This document shows positions 1-11,171 of a stretch of DNA of 64,000 nt, piece by piece; position 1 is the first letter of the stretch, and each line of letters opens with the position of its first letter. The notes under the pieces were generated by a model. That model did not search any database and had not been told where the DNA came from. It worked only from the letters and a program-made list of their open reading frames with translations. The stretch comes from Entonaema liquescens. Taxonomy: Eukaryota > Ascomycota > Sordariomycetes > Xylariales > Xylariaceae. The stretch lies in contig CADCSX010000008.1 of NCBI GenBank assembly GCA_902805475.1, positions 2,152,001 to 2,216,000 on the forward strand, given 5' to 3'. A program made the position numbers and the translations under genes.

Positions 1-1014
1 AAGAATAAGCGGCGTTTGGCGTTGGCGTAGTCTCATGATGGGCACGAAGTAGTAAAGTAATCTAATACGATTGGCGTTATCGCTAGATACGTGTAGTCGC
101 CAGCCGAAGTACGATATGAACAGATTTCCAACCAAGTGACCACCGCTCTATACGGATACGGTAATGTTCCTTCAAACAGCCTGCGGCGGAGCCAACACAA
201 TGCGTGGCTAACAAGGATAAGACGGTGGTGGTGGTGCGTGGTGCGTGGTGCGAACCCTCAAAACAGAGGTAAATTTGTAAAATTTAAGTCAGATGTACAG
301 GAAAGACAGGAGAAGAAGGACAACGCCAATGAAGAAGAATATAATTAAAGAAACCCAGCCTTAAGCGCTGGTAAAGACGATGGAAGTATTATTAGATTAC
401 AGGGCTTGAGAAATCTTGAATTGAATAGAATAGAATCAGCGTAAAAAAGGGGCGAGAAACTTGAAGGTGAACATAACAGGGCAGTGAGTTAAGGGAAGTA
501 TGTACCTAAGGTACATAAAAGTTAGTTACCTAAAGTTAGTTACGTACTTCGTACGTGACAGTGCTGGAAAACCGAAAGCTGGGGGAGTTACGGGTTACAG
601 GTGCCACCCATAAAACACCCTTGCAGCTGCAACAATTCAATACCATGGTACAGTACCCTTTTTTTTTTTTTTCCACTGCACTAGCCCCAAACGGCCCCAA
701 ACACGATACCTACACTAGTGATCAGGCAATCTAACATTAGAACGCTAAGACATTTCTAATTAGGTCTACCACTCCGCAGTTCCGGTATTCTTAGGTATTC
801 AGGTCCCTTGGCTCGAGGCATAGAGCAACTAGATTGGTCTAGAAGATCATGTGATTTTCATAAGCATCTTAAACAGATTCGGAATAAACAAATCTTCAAT
901 TCTTGTTCAACTCTTGCTTCAACTACCTATCATGCCTTAAGTGGACATGGAATAGGAAGCTACATATCTCGATAAACGCGAGCTAATAATCTATTTTCTA
1001 TTTTTAACCAAGTT

Positions 1015-1046
1015 CGCGTAAACGAAGTCGCGGTTGAGTTTACGCG
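1015..1046. repeat. Inverted repeat with 9-nt arms
   Basis: Arms CGCGTAAAC (1015-1023) and GTTTACGCG (1038-1046) are exact reverse complements separated by 14 nt. They lie about 320 bp upstream of the telobox gene start. This could be a palindromic binding site for a dimeric factor or a chance hairpin; nothing else supports a function. Confidence 0.5.
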
Positions 1047-1164
1047 ACTAACTCTTACCAATATTTTAATAAAGTTGGAACTTACCGTTTCCGGAACTAG
1101 TCCGTGTGTTTTGTTTACATTATCCCGGGAAAGTTAAATAAGATCTTATTTAATTATTAAGGGG

Positions 1165-1190
1165 CTAACCCTATCCCTAACCCTAACCCC
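1165..1190. promoter_or_regulatory. Short telomere-repeat (CCCTAA) array
   Basis: About three and a half CCCTAA-type units (one degenerate, TATCCC) run continuously here, 175-200 bp before the ATG of the downstream gene. TTAGGG is the telomere repeat of most filamentous ascomycetes, and telobox proteins of the Tbf1/Teb1 type bind such repeats in promoters. Because the downstream gene itself encodes a telobox protein, this is a plausible autoregulatory site; that is inference. Confidence 0.6.
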
Positions 1191-1236
1191 ATTGCTAAGA
1201 TTTATATAATGACGCGGATTATATCAAGTGGATCTA

Positions 1237-1277
1237 ACTACTACTACTACAACAACAACAACGACGACGACAACGAC
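1237..1277. repeat. ACT/ACA/ACG triplet microsatellite
   Basis: Consecutive blocks of ACT, then ACA, then ACG triplets, about 41 nt, in the presumed 5' leader of the telobox gene. The stepwise change of triplet suggests slippage followed by point mutation. Confidence 0.7.
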
Positions 1278-1364
1278 ATTAATACCAGCACCATAATTAA
1301 TGTGGAAACTTGCAACGAGCTTCTCACACACCTATAGAACAAGTGAATACGCTAGTCAGTTATC

Positions 1365-3565
1365 ATGTCTGGACGCCGTCGTCCTGTGACGCGTCAAACC
1401 GAGGCTGTTAAGCCTTCCGAGTCTACGGGGCCGGTTGCTAGACAAACTCGACGTAGTGCTAGACGTCCCGAAGTACCCGTGGAACCTGAGCCTCAGTCGA
1501 GTGTAGGGACTTCTCAGCGCGGTACTAAGCGTCGTGACCATAAAAGCCTTGAAAGCGTCGTGACCAACGAGACCCTGAAAGGCTCTGTAGATCACGCGAA
1601 CTCCGAGTCGGAACAGCCAGGTATGTTGTCTTCGAACTTTCTATTCTGACTTTTTGATTAAGTATTATATAGACCAAGCCCTCATATCTGGGCCTATCGT
1701 ATCCCAGGATGGCACGGCACCCGAAGCAAACGACGTTCATGAATATTTGGAGGTGGACGCCGCCATGATTGAAGATATGCTTGATTTTGATATACCCAAG
1801 TTATCACGCTGGTCTGATAAGATGTACGATGTCCTGTCATCTATAGACAGCAATAAGCCAAGCATAGAAGATCGTTCCAGGTTCAATTCCGCCAAGAGGG
1901 CCTATGATCAAGCCCGTCTCCCTTTCGCCGATGCCAGTGCCTTCCTCATCCGGCCTGTCAGCTTCACCGAGGATTATGACCCAGGAGTGCAAACCAAAAT
2001 ACGATTGGCAATCTGTTCTGGAAACATTATATCACTTCTCTCATCTATCATAGACATCACGGTTGGAAAAACGGGACCGCTCCCGATTCTTGAACAACTG
2101 GATAATTCGTTTCCGACCTCATTCTACCCAGATTCTCAAGAGAATAGCAATATGGAGCAGCTGCTAGATCTAGCATTTCGCATCCGACTTCGTCACGTAA
2201 TTGAATTATTGGTTGCTAAGTCTTCCGCCGACCCTTACGAACTGGCTACTAGCGTGTTCTATAGTCAGTCCTCAAACATCACGGACGACCCCCGAGAGGT
2301 TACCAGCGAAGAACAATATAGAACTTTGGCTGGTATCAACATTAATGAGAACCGTCACCTCTATGAAGGTTATCAATCCCGCATTGAGGACATTATCTCT
2401 ATACTCTCCTTTGATGACAGATCCGAAGTGGAATCGCGTTTAGATCAAGAGTGCCCCAGGGAAAAACTCTTTAGTGATCTCAGATCATGGGGCCTAGAGA
2501 TGTATAAACAGCTTCATGCGCCGACAAGCCAGGACAACGTGGGCACCGCTAAACCGAGTCAAGGAGCAGACACACACGCACTAGTGAGGCGTGAAGAATC
2601 AGAGTCTCTCTTTGTCGGCGACAATGAAGAGACTAGAGAGGATTCGGACTCGGAATCAGATACGGACGCTACAGGATATGATCAACTTCCAGCACAGGAA
2701 TCGAAGTATGCTTGATGTATTATTTCTGGTCTATTTTGGGGTTCTACTGACACTCTCTAGTCAAAACTTCATCAATGATAGCGCTATCTTAGCCGCTGTA
2801 AGGCAAAGCGAAAACTTGCATTCAACACGCCCAATATCGGAACCACCCTCTAATCAACAAGCTATAAAGGAGAATGGTCCGATATTGGATGTTGGAGAGG
2901 CGATTCGGCAGCTGGACCCCATCCAAGTAATTGGACGTACTAGAAAACGGCCAGCTCCTAGTGATGATGAAGCTAGCGAAGATAATGATGACTTTGAGGT
3001 AAACACACAACTTTTGGACCAATCTAGACGGTCTCGTAAGGAGTATACAGCTGTCCAAAGGCCGGCTTCGAAACGTCCCCGAATCTCAGAACGATCTCAG
3101 GTTTCTCACGACCAGCAAGTCACTAGAGAACAGTCGGGGAGAGACATACTAGAAGAGCTTAGTTTACAACAACGGGATATTTTCAGGCTAAGTCAAGAGG
3201 CCCAAAAGACTCGACGTAGGGCCCTTACGGCAAAACCCCGACAAGTCCGCGTAGCATGGTCCTCGAACGATACCCAAAGGCTTTTAGATCTAATCGCCGA
3301 TCCGTCTACATGCTGTTCATGGAGTACTATAGCCAAGATAGGAAACTTTGAAGACCCACGGAACCAGCAACAAGTACGTGACAAGGCTCGCGGCTTAAAA
3401 GTTCTGTATTTGGAAACCGACATGGTTTTGCCACCAGGCTTCGATCAAATTGTTCTGGGTTACAAGGAAAAGGAGGCGGTCATTAAGTGTAAGAAAAACC
3501 CTGATCGGAAAGAAGACGACCTGGATGAAGATGGCTATATTACTAATAATGTGTGGGTTGATTGA
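1365..3565 (+). CDS. Telobox (Taz1/Tbf1-like) telomere-repeat binding protein
   Basis: Three exons, 1365-1620, 1673-2705 and 2761-3565, give a 697-aa protein. Both introns (52 and 55 nt) have GTATGY donors, a CTGAC branch point and TAG acceptors, and the frames join cleanly. The N-terminus is basic and low-complexity. Residues from about 95 to 300 are helical and could be a TRFH-like dimerisation region, although I cannot align it with confidence. An acidic stretch (about 320-340) follows, and the last 100 residues hold a Myb/telobox domain: the words VAWSSNDTQRLLDLI and QVRDKARGLKVLYLE match the DKARxxKxxYL recognition helix of the Tbf1, Teb1 and Taz1 families. It is therefore expected to bind double-stranded TTAGGG, at telomeres and/or in promoters. 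Which orthologue it is (Taz1/TRF or Tbf1) is uncertain. A CCCTAA array sits in its upstream region. Confidence 0.8.
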
Positions 3566-5160
3566 GATGATGGGTGACTTATTATTGGTCTATTATTTTC
3601 AGTTTCGTTATTCGATGTGTTGCCGGTCATCGAAATGGTGTTTTTGCAACTAGATACCCCGTCAGACTGTCAGACTAGATCTGGCCTGTAACGCTGAATT
3701 GACCCTTCAATGCTTCACGATAACTACCTAAGCTTCCTAATAACTCTTAGTCGTACTCCACTATCCGTCTCATGTTGTCATGGATTAGGTGGTGATGGAG
3801 TAGATGCTTTAGTTTCATCTACACGGGTACTGCTCGTTTATATATTTACATATTTACATATTTACATAGTTAGGTGATAGTATGCGGAGTTAAAGCACGA
3901 AGTCCGAACTAGGTAAGGTTCGTTATACGTACCTATTAACATGCAGTACTGATTAATATGGTAGAAGGCTCATTCTAGGCTTACCTAGCATTCTAAAGTA
4001 GTCTGGGTAGTACCTAATCGGATTCGAGAACCTGGAGTTTGGTCCATGACGTATCGGGAGGGACTGAAAAGTTACAACGTAACTAAAAGTAGCAGAGTGG
4101 AAGAGTAGCAGATCTCACATGACAAATTTTAATAGCCGCTGTAACAGGGGGGCCAATAAGGCTACGCATAATCTACCTAAGGCTTGATTTGTGTGGAGTG
4201 AGCAGGTTGGGCAGCTATCGAAAAGGTTTTTTTTCTTCCATTGTTCAAGCTTGTGTTGTGGTCCAACATATACCTACGGACTTGCAGGTACCTGCTTGTG
4301 CCGGTCTGAGTCACCCGACACATTAGGGTACTTACATTTGGTAGTACAAAATACATAATGTGATAACGAAGTACCAACTGACACAAGAGTCTTCAAGGAA
4401 AGAGGCAAGGGCATTAGTACGCTAAGAAGAAATCGTACAAGGATAAGAATTAAAGCAGTTGTATTAAATCATATATTAAATCATACATTTATCTACAACT
4501 TACCTTAGGGAGGTAAAGAACGCCACCCAGTTCATTCATGCGCAGGATAGATGAGCTCAAATATGAGGCATTCTTAATATTTACGCGTGATTTCTAGTTC
4601 TGTGGATTCTGATGGAAAGGAAGGAACACTCTTTGGTTAGAATGGATTATGATGTTGATTCTCTTCCAAACCTTTGGCACTGTCCTGTACTGACTGCAGT
4701 TAGAATTGGTGGTTCAGGTGGTTCGATATATACATGTTGATACTGACCTGTAAATAGTCCCCAACAGTAGAGAGAGGTACCTCAACCTACACGTAATTGG
4801 ATAGATACATGATTAGAAGCGCCTATCCTTTTGATATCCGCCAAAGTTGAAACCACAAGACGGTACCCCGTAGGTATACGTGTATGTAGGTGTAGAAGGG
4901 AGGTACTTGATAAGCTCTTATGGTAGTCGCACACACACGGTATGTTTTAGCTTGGAAAATTTTGAGCCAATAGATAGCCACGAACCTTATAGATTAGTTA
5001 GATTAGGTACAGAAGTACACTGTGAAAAGGCAAAATGTCAAAGGAAAAAAAAATTTCAGTTTGTGAATTGGGAAGGAGGGGTGCGCAAGCAGGAAGGGCC
5101 TGAGGAGGGGCAATGCCCCCACAATCAAAAAATCTACCTTAGCCACTGTCCGAAATAATT
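3566..5160. other. Intergenic, no gene seen
   Basis: Low-complexity AT-rich DNA with a short ATTTACAT tandem near 3840-3866. Open frames here (4177-4386 on minus, 4880-5158 on plus) are short, lack domains and lack splice-compatible partners. A weak TTAGGG-like word occurs near 4324. Confidence 0.5.
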
Positions 5161-5428
5161 TATAAACCCCTACACACCCTCATCAACACACTTTTCAGTT
5201 TCCTTTTGATCCTCGTCTCGCACACCGTTAATCAGAAGCATTAACACCTGCTGAACGTAAGAATATCCCTTCCCATTCCCACATCCATTCTTCCATCAAT
5301 AACTTCATCAATCTATCCATCTATCACCACAACACTTCTCTTCGAACTAATTAACTGACCGTCATCTACATAGTTTTCGTGTCTCCCTTCATCACACACA
5401 TAGAAATCAGCAAGCTTCTACCGCCAAA
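5161..5428 (+). promoter_or_regulatory. eEF1A core promoter and pyrimidine-rich leader
   Basis: A TATAAA box at 5161-5166 is followed by about 250 bases rich in C and T (ATCCATTCTT, ATCTATCCATC and similar) up to the ATG. Long CT-rich leaders are typical of strongly expressed fungal translation genes, including TEF1. The exact transcription start cannot be read from sequence. Confidence 0.6.
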
Positions 5429-7271
5429 ATGGGGTATGTAGAAAGAACTCGATCGCGCTCTTCGCGAAAGGGCCTATCGCTAATAATACTATAGTAAGGA
5501 AGACAAAACTCACATCAACGTCGTCGTCATTGGCCGTAAGTTCCCTGATTGATTCCTATCTATATATCGCGGATTCCTAACTTCTCATGTCAGACGTCGA
5601 CAGTGGCAAGTCCACCACTACCGGCCACTTGATCTACCAGTGCGGTGGTATCGACAAGCGAACCATCGAGAAGTTCGAGAAGGTTAGTAAAATTTTTTAT
5701 TTGTTTATATCTACCACATCGTGAAAATCTACTTGAGCCGAAAAGTCTTGGGACTTGACGTTCTTGTTGATTTTCACAACCGCGTTGCCCCTCCTTTGTC
5801 AAAACTCAAACCCCCACCGAGGGGCACAAAATTTTCCCTACCCCGCTCTGACGTTCTGCATAACATTTTGGTGCACGGAGCAACTAGCCTAGCCTAGCCA
5901 GTCCTGGGCCCAACGATCACAATGGGTAATCAAAGAAGCAATCCACTAACCCACTCAATAGGAAGCCGCTGAACTCGGCAAGGGTTCCTTCAAGTATGCC
6001 TGGGTTCTTGACAAGCTAAAGGCCGAGCGTGAGCGTGGTATCACTATCGACATTGCCCTATGGAAGTTCGAGACTCCCAAGTACTATGTCACCGTCATTG
6101 GTATGTTTTCTTCTATGCTGTGTCTATCAGGCCTTAACTTAATACTAACAATGTCTTTTCAGATGCCCCCGGTCATCGTGACTTCATCAAGAACATGATT
6201 ACTGGTACCTCGCAGGCCGACTGCGCTATCCTCATCATTGCCGCCGGTACTGGTGAGTTTGAGGCTGGTATCTCCAAGGATGGCCAGACCCGTGAGCACG
6301 CTCTGCTCGCCTACACCCTCGGTGTCAAGCAGCTCATCGTTGCCATCAACAAGATGGACACCGCCAAGTGGGCTGAGGACCGATACAACGAAATCATCAA
6401 GGAGACCTCCAACTTCATCAAGAAGGTCGGCTACAACCCCAAGACTGTTGCCTTCGTCCCCATCTCCGGTTTCCACGGTGACAACATGTTGGCTGCCACC
6501 ACCAACGCTCCCTGGTACAAGGGCTGGGAGAAGGAAGGCAAGGGTGGCAAGGTCACCGGAAAGACTCTTCTTGAGGCCATTGATGCCATTGAGCCCCCCA
6601 AGCGTCCCACAGACAAGCCCCTCCGTCTTCCCCTTCAGGATGTCTACAAGATCGGTGGTATTGGAACTGTGCCCGTCGGCCGTATCGAGACTGGTATCAT
6701 CAAGCCCGGTATGGTCGTCACCTTCGCCCCCGCTGGTGTCACCACTGAAGTCAAGTCCGTCGAAATGCACCACGAGCAGCTTACTGAGGGTGTCCCCGGT
6801 GACAACGTTGGTTTCAACGTGAAGAACGTCTCCGTCAAGGAAATCCGACGAGGAAACGTCGCCGGTGACTCCAAGAACGACCCTCCTGCTGGCTGTGATG
6901 ACTTCACTGCCCAGGTCATCGTTCTCAACCACCCCGGTCAGATTGGTGCTGGATACGCCCCCGTTCTTGACTGCCACACTGCCCACATTGCCTGCAAGTT
7001 CTCTGAGCTTCTAGAGAAGATTGACCGACGAACGGGTAAGTCCGTTGAGAATAACCCTAAGTTCATCAAGTCTGGTGACGCCTCCATCGTCAAGATGGTT
7101 CCTTCCAAGCCCATGTGCGTTGAGGCTTTCACCGACTACCCCCCTCTAGGACGTTTCGCCGTCCGTGACATGCGACAGACCGTCGCTGTTGGTGTCATCA
7201 AGGCCGTCAACAAGAGCTCCAAGACCGGCAAGGTCACCAAGTCCGCCGCCAAGGCTACTGGCAAGAAATAA
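5429..7271 (+). CDS. TEF1: Translation elongation factor eEF1A
   Basis: Five exons: 5429-5433, 5495-5535, 5594-5682, 5962-6100 and 6163-7271. Together they encode exactly 460 aa, the normal length for the family. The GTPase delivers aminoacyl-tRNA to the ribosomal A site. The P-loop GHVDSGKST is assembled across the second and third introns, DAPGHRD (G3) across the fourth, and NKMD (G4) lies in the last exon; domains II and III follow to the end ATGKK. The first exon is only 5 nt (ATG plus GG), so the start is decided by splicing of the 61-nt intron at 5434-5494. The 279-nt third intron (5683-5961) is the long one used in fungal TEF1 barcoding. Codon use in the last exon is strongly C-ending, as expected for high expression. 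Confidence 0.98.
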
Positions 7272-7969
7272 GCTTGCTAAATCACACCCCAACTACGATT
7301 TCGAGGATATAATTTGTCTTCGGCTGGTTAGGTGCCATGGGCCCTTGACGACACGAATATGCCTCTACGAATTTCCTTTTTCTTGACACGATCTGTTCTC
7401 TCGGACATTTGATACGGAGCGCAGTATGAGAGGAAGGGTTATGGGCATTTCCGCGACAAAACTTTCTCATCATGTGCTTGTAGTAAAATAGAGTCATAGA
7501 CCGTGACCACCTTCTTAACTTCGTTGTGATCGTGATACTCCTTAAGTGATTATGAATGTATGCTTTGCTAGGTCTACTTAGGCTCACTTCTTGATCATAA
7601 TAATCCTGCCATGCTATGTTCTACTAATCCTGCTGCGTAGTTCTAATGATGCCTAACCTTACGTAACCCTACATGCTATATGGTAGACTTGGTGTACCAG
7701 GTCGTCGTTTTTGCGCCAAGTGTTATCAACCATACTGATAACCCATAAGTGTTCTTGATGGTACTAAAATAGGACGATGTTGTAGAAATATTGCCGACTT
7801 TGTTTACGTGTAGGCCATGCGTTCCCTGCCTACAACAGGGCAATGCAAGTTTTTTTCTGCCTGACTTTAACCTCTTCACGAAACAATAAGGGATACGGAG
7901 TATTCATAAATGCACAATATGCTACATACAGTTGCTAACAACTGAGTACTATATAATCGACATCGTAAT
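7272..7969. other. Convergent 3' regions, no gene
   Basis: Shared downstream region of the converging TEF1 and SLS1 genes. It contains 3' UTR-like AT-rich sequence; the small open frames at 7282-7587 and 7676-7879 look like noise. Confidence 0.6.
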
Positions 7970-10664
7970 TTACATGCTATTTATTCCTGACCACAGTGCT
8001 TCGGTGTTAGCGAGTTTCTGGCAGGCCGCAAGGAACTTCTCTTGGAAGTGAGTGGTGTTCAATCCACCGCTAAGAACGTCGGGTGGTTCCAAGGTAACTT
8101 CGGTTCTCTGGGGGGGCTCTCGTCCCGCATCTATGGACGTGTACGATAGTTTGAATCCTTCGTACGGCATGGAGATGGAGCGGTGGACCTCGATGCTCGC
8201 TAACCTGTACTCGGTATTGAAGACTGTGTTCCCCGACGAATAGACGTAATCGTTGGAGATACGCAGCTCGGCTGGATAGTTCGGCACGGGGAAAGTAGAT
8301 TTTAGCGGCGTCTTGAGCTTGCCGTGCTCCAGGTCGAGGCGGCACGATGCGAGAAATTCTTGCAGCGGCTCCCAGATGGCGAGCGTATCCATATCGCGCA
8401 GTGGCATCGCGTACTGGTCCTGCGTGAAGCGCAAGTCAACGGGAGACGCGGGGAGCATGACATCCGTGATGTGTTCTCGTTTTATAGCGCGGAGGCTCTC
8501 GATGCCCTTTATTTCGTTGCCCGAGACTGCGAGGCGAAGCTCGAGGAGAGGCGCTGGAGATGTAAAACCAGTGAATTTAGATGTACGGCGCCGTACCTTT
8601 TGGTTTTTGTTCTGGGTAGGCGTGGGCCAGAATCGAATAACCACCGAGGTTCTCGTCTGGACAGGCAATTGTGTCCCCATGTTAAGCTTGGTAAGTTGAA
8701 TAGCGTGCGGTGCTGCAGGAGTGAATACACGGGGGTGGTTAGCGAGTAGGAGGTCGGGTAGGGCAGGAGGTGAGGCCGACGGCTCTTTCGCATGTAGCAA
8801 AGAGCCGAAGTGTGCTATTGTTGATACTTGGGACGGCCTTGTCCATTCAAGCTCCTCTTGGGGGGTGGGCCGCGTCCTGAATGAATCAATATTGAGTTCA
8901 TAGAGCTCATTGGGCTCACTAGGCTCAACGAATGTGTGTTCTTCGGATAGTGGAGAGACTGGAAGCCCAAGTCTACTAAGCGGCCTCGCTGATGTCGGAT
9001 TGCTGTCTTCGGATATTACTGGTAGTATGTAACGAGCCCACGTACCTCCCCTGTGATTCCATGCCAGCTTTTCTTTACTGGTCGTATTCATAACAAACCT
9101 GCCAGTGGACTCATTGTCTAAGTCCGCGGCCATGAGAGCAGTTGTTGTTGCTGGTTGCGGGCTGAAAGCGGTGTATAGTAGGCGATAGACTTCATCGCCT
9201 CGGGATTTTCGGTTTGTAGGAGTTTGTGAAGCACGTTTCTCAGAGTCGAGCCAAGTTACACGGTACTGTAGAAACATGATTAGTACGAATATGAAGAGGT
9301 GTTGTCTGGGGAGGTTGCCAGCTTACAACTCCGGTTCCTTCGGTTCTTGATACATGCGTATTTGTAATACGTGCTACTTCATCTAGTACTGCCTCGTCGA
9401 GGGGTTCTGAGGCGACGAGGTAGCCTGGATATACTGAATGTGTGACCTGCCTGAGTATTTCCGCTACTTTTCCTATCAGGGCTTTCGCCTTCGTTTTCGT
9501 CGCCGTTATCCGTATAGTCTTTTATTCCGGAATGCCTCAATCTTCTCACCGGGGTCGAACCATGTGTTTTCCAAAGTTGCCATCCATTTTCGGGTACCAC
9601 CTATTGAGAGGTTAATGAGAATTTCTTCGTTCTTGATAGGGAAATATTAGAGGCGAACATACGCATTAGTAGGAGGAACCTATCATTTCGCATCTTGATG
9701 CTCATTTCACCGAGCCCGGCATCGAGCTCCGTGATGGAAAGACCCCAACACTCACGCATGATCCGCAACGCCAGTTTCTCTTTTAAAGGGGTTGACTCTG
9801 TCGCGTACCCATGCAAGATAGCATCGTAATCATCTATAACTTCTGGATCCTCTGCAGCTTCTGCACCGGCCGACTGGGTTGTTCCTAAAGGCACCCATGG
9901 GCTGATTTCTCTAATCCAATGCAACCTCTTGAGGTCACTGAAGCTTGTATCTTCTGAGCCGGACCTATGTATTAAGCCACTCTGTCTGCGATGCAGCAGA
10001 TAAGCCTCAAGTTGGTTATTTAGAAAGCCGTTTATTAGCTGGGCTTTCAGCTTGTTGAACTTCTTTTTGATAGGGCACTCTCCGACATTGGTTTTAACTT
10101 TTCAATATGCTCGTAGACCTCTTCTGCGGATGGTACTTTGTGCTGGAGTTTGAGTAGAGCCTCAAGGTTCGCAGGCCGGTTGTCAGGATCATCGTCAGAC
10201 TTTTCGGGGACAGAGGGCCGACGTTTCCTTCGTTTTGGACCTTCATCCCTCATAATAATCACAGAGGCAGGCTTGCCTAGCATATCGGTATCAAGGTTCC
10301 CTGAACCCTCCGTAAGGACTCGATCACGGGAAAGGCGCGTATTACGGAGGTCCAGGAGTTTGGCACCGCTTCCAACCGCACCTTTGCGCTTCCTATTTGG
10401 ATTATTCTTATATTCCATAGGCGAATCCGGATCCTCATTTTGGCGGACGGAATCATGGTTTCGGGAGTTGTTATAAGCCGAGTCGCTATAAGTTGAATCG
10501 CTATAAAAGCGTTGTAGGGCCAGTTGCTGGGTTCTAATAATTCGACCAGATGGTTGAAAAGGTTGAAAAGGCTGAAGAGGCTGAAAAGGCTGAGCGCTCT
10601 GACGAAGAAGACGCAACCGGCATCTTAAACAGATTGCGCCGCTCGTCGCTCTTGTGGTTAGCAT
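7970..10664 (-). CDS. Sls1-like mitochondrial inner-membrane expression factor (two apparent frameshifts)
   Basis: Exons 10664-9663, 9600-9327 and 9265-7970, with introns of 62 and 61 nt. Product about 857 aa if two single-base gaps are bridged. The N-terminus (MLTTRATSG, then Arg/Leu-rich) is a mitochondrial targeting peptide. The motif LGKPASVIIMRDEG near residue 130 is characteristic of the fungal Sls1 family, which links mitochondrial transcription and translation at the inner membrane; middle repeats are KH-like. The reading frame breaks at the 5-T run 10064-10068 (about residue 199) and at the 4-T run 9520-9523 (about residue 360). In both places the protein continues sensibly in another frame as if one base were missing, and the intron phases only fit with both bases present. 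At the second site, skipping 68 nt as an intron (GTGAGA...AAAG) is a weaker alternative. Divergent from NSE3, sharing a 507-bp promoter. Identity is family-level. Confidence 0.8.
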
Positions 10665-11171
10665 GAAGAAGCGATAGAGGATACTCTCGGCGGATAGACA
10701 GGCCGAAATACGTAGGACACTAATGTCTACAAAAGAGTATAGAAGATAAGTGAATAAATATGTGAGTGCAACTTATGATAAAAAAAAAAAGTCATTAATA
10801 AAATATAAAAATAAAATATTTCACTTCAACTTTTTTTTTTTTTTAGTCTACTTCCTAATCGGGCAATCAGCTTCAACATTCACGTAGGTTTAGGTACGTA
10901 TACGTATAGCTTATCGATTAAACCCGATAAGAATTATCGATAAAGTTAAAGTGGCAGAAGCGGGATCTCTCTACATATGTAGTACGCGTTAAAAGAAAGT
11001 CAAACGCGTCTATTAGTTGATTTCCCCCACCAATCCTTTACATAGTACATGTAACATTTGCATTTGGAAAGGTGGATCTCATATTTGATCGAATCCCCTG
11101 CTAGACGTCTCGCATCTTACATCCTTACGTACATTTACTTTTAAAACTCCTTCACATTAACATCGATAACC
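10665..11171. other. Divergent SLS1/NSE3 intergenic promoter
   Basis: 507 bp between two divergent starts. It contains A and T runs (10780-10844), a TACGTATACGTATA palindromic stretch near 10897-10910 and two ACGCGT words (listed separately). Both genes probably share this promoter region. Confidence 0.6.
10984..11009. promoter_or_regulatory. Pair of MluI cell-cycle boxes (ACGCGT)
   Basis: ACGCGT occurs at 10984-10989 and again at 11004-11009, two helical turns apart and 160-190 bp before the NSE3 ATG. ACGCGT is the binding site of the MBF (Mbp1/Swi6-type) G1/S regulator, often present in pairs upstream of DNA replication and repair genes. Function here is inferred. Confidence 0.5.

Larger units (their letters stand above)
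1..1364. other. Intergenic, no gene seen
   Basis: AT-rich intergenic DNA with a palindromic TACCTAAGGTA word near 503-513 and a run of T at 659-672. A short open frame at 136-348 has no recognisable domain and no splice partner. The last 350 bases are the probable promoter of the telobox gene and hold an inverted repeat, a CCCTAA array and a triplet repeat, listed separately. Confidence 0.6.

Noticed and set aside
136..348. 70-codon open frame
   Set aside because: No domain, biased composition (Trp/Arg from a TGG/GTGG repeat), no splice partner and no leader signals.
1161..1190. Chromosome end (telomere)
   Set aside because: Only about three and a half CCCTAA units, embedded in unique sequence with housekeeping genes on one side and more DNA on the other.
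4880..5158. 92-codon open frame upstream of TEF1
   Set aside because: No recognisable domain; lies in TEF1 upstream DNA and has weak codon preference.
6159..6986. 275-codon minus-strand frame across TEF1
   Set aside because: Shadow of the highly biased TEF1 exon on the other strand.
7970..10664. Sls1-like gene as a pseudogene
   Set aside because: Both breaks are single-base losses in homopolymers, the rest is open and spliceable over 850 codons, and unrelated genes show the same kind of break.
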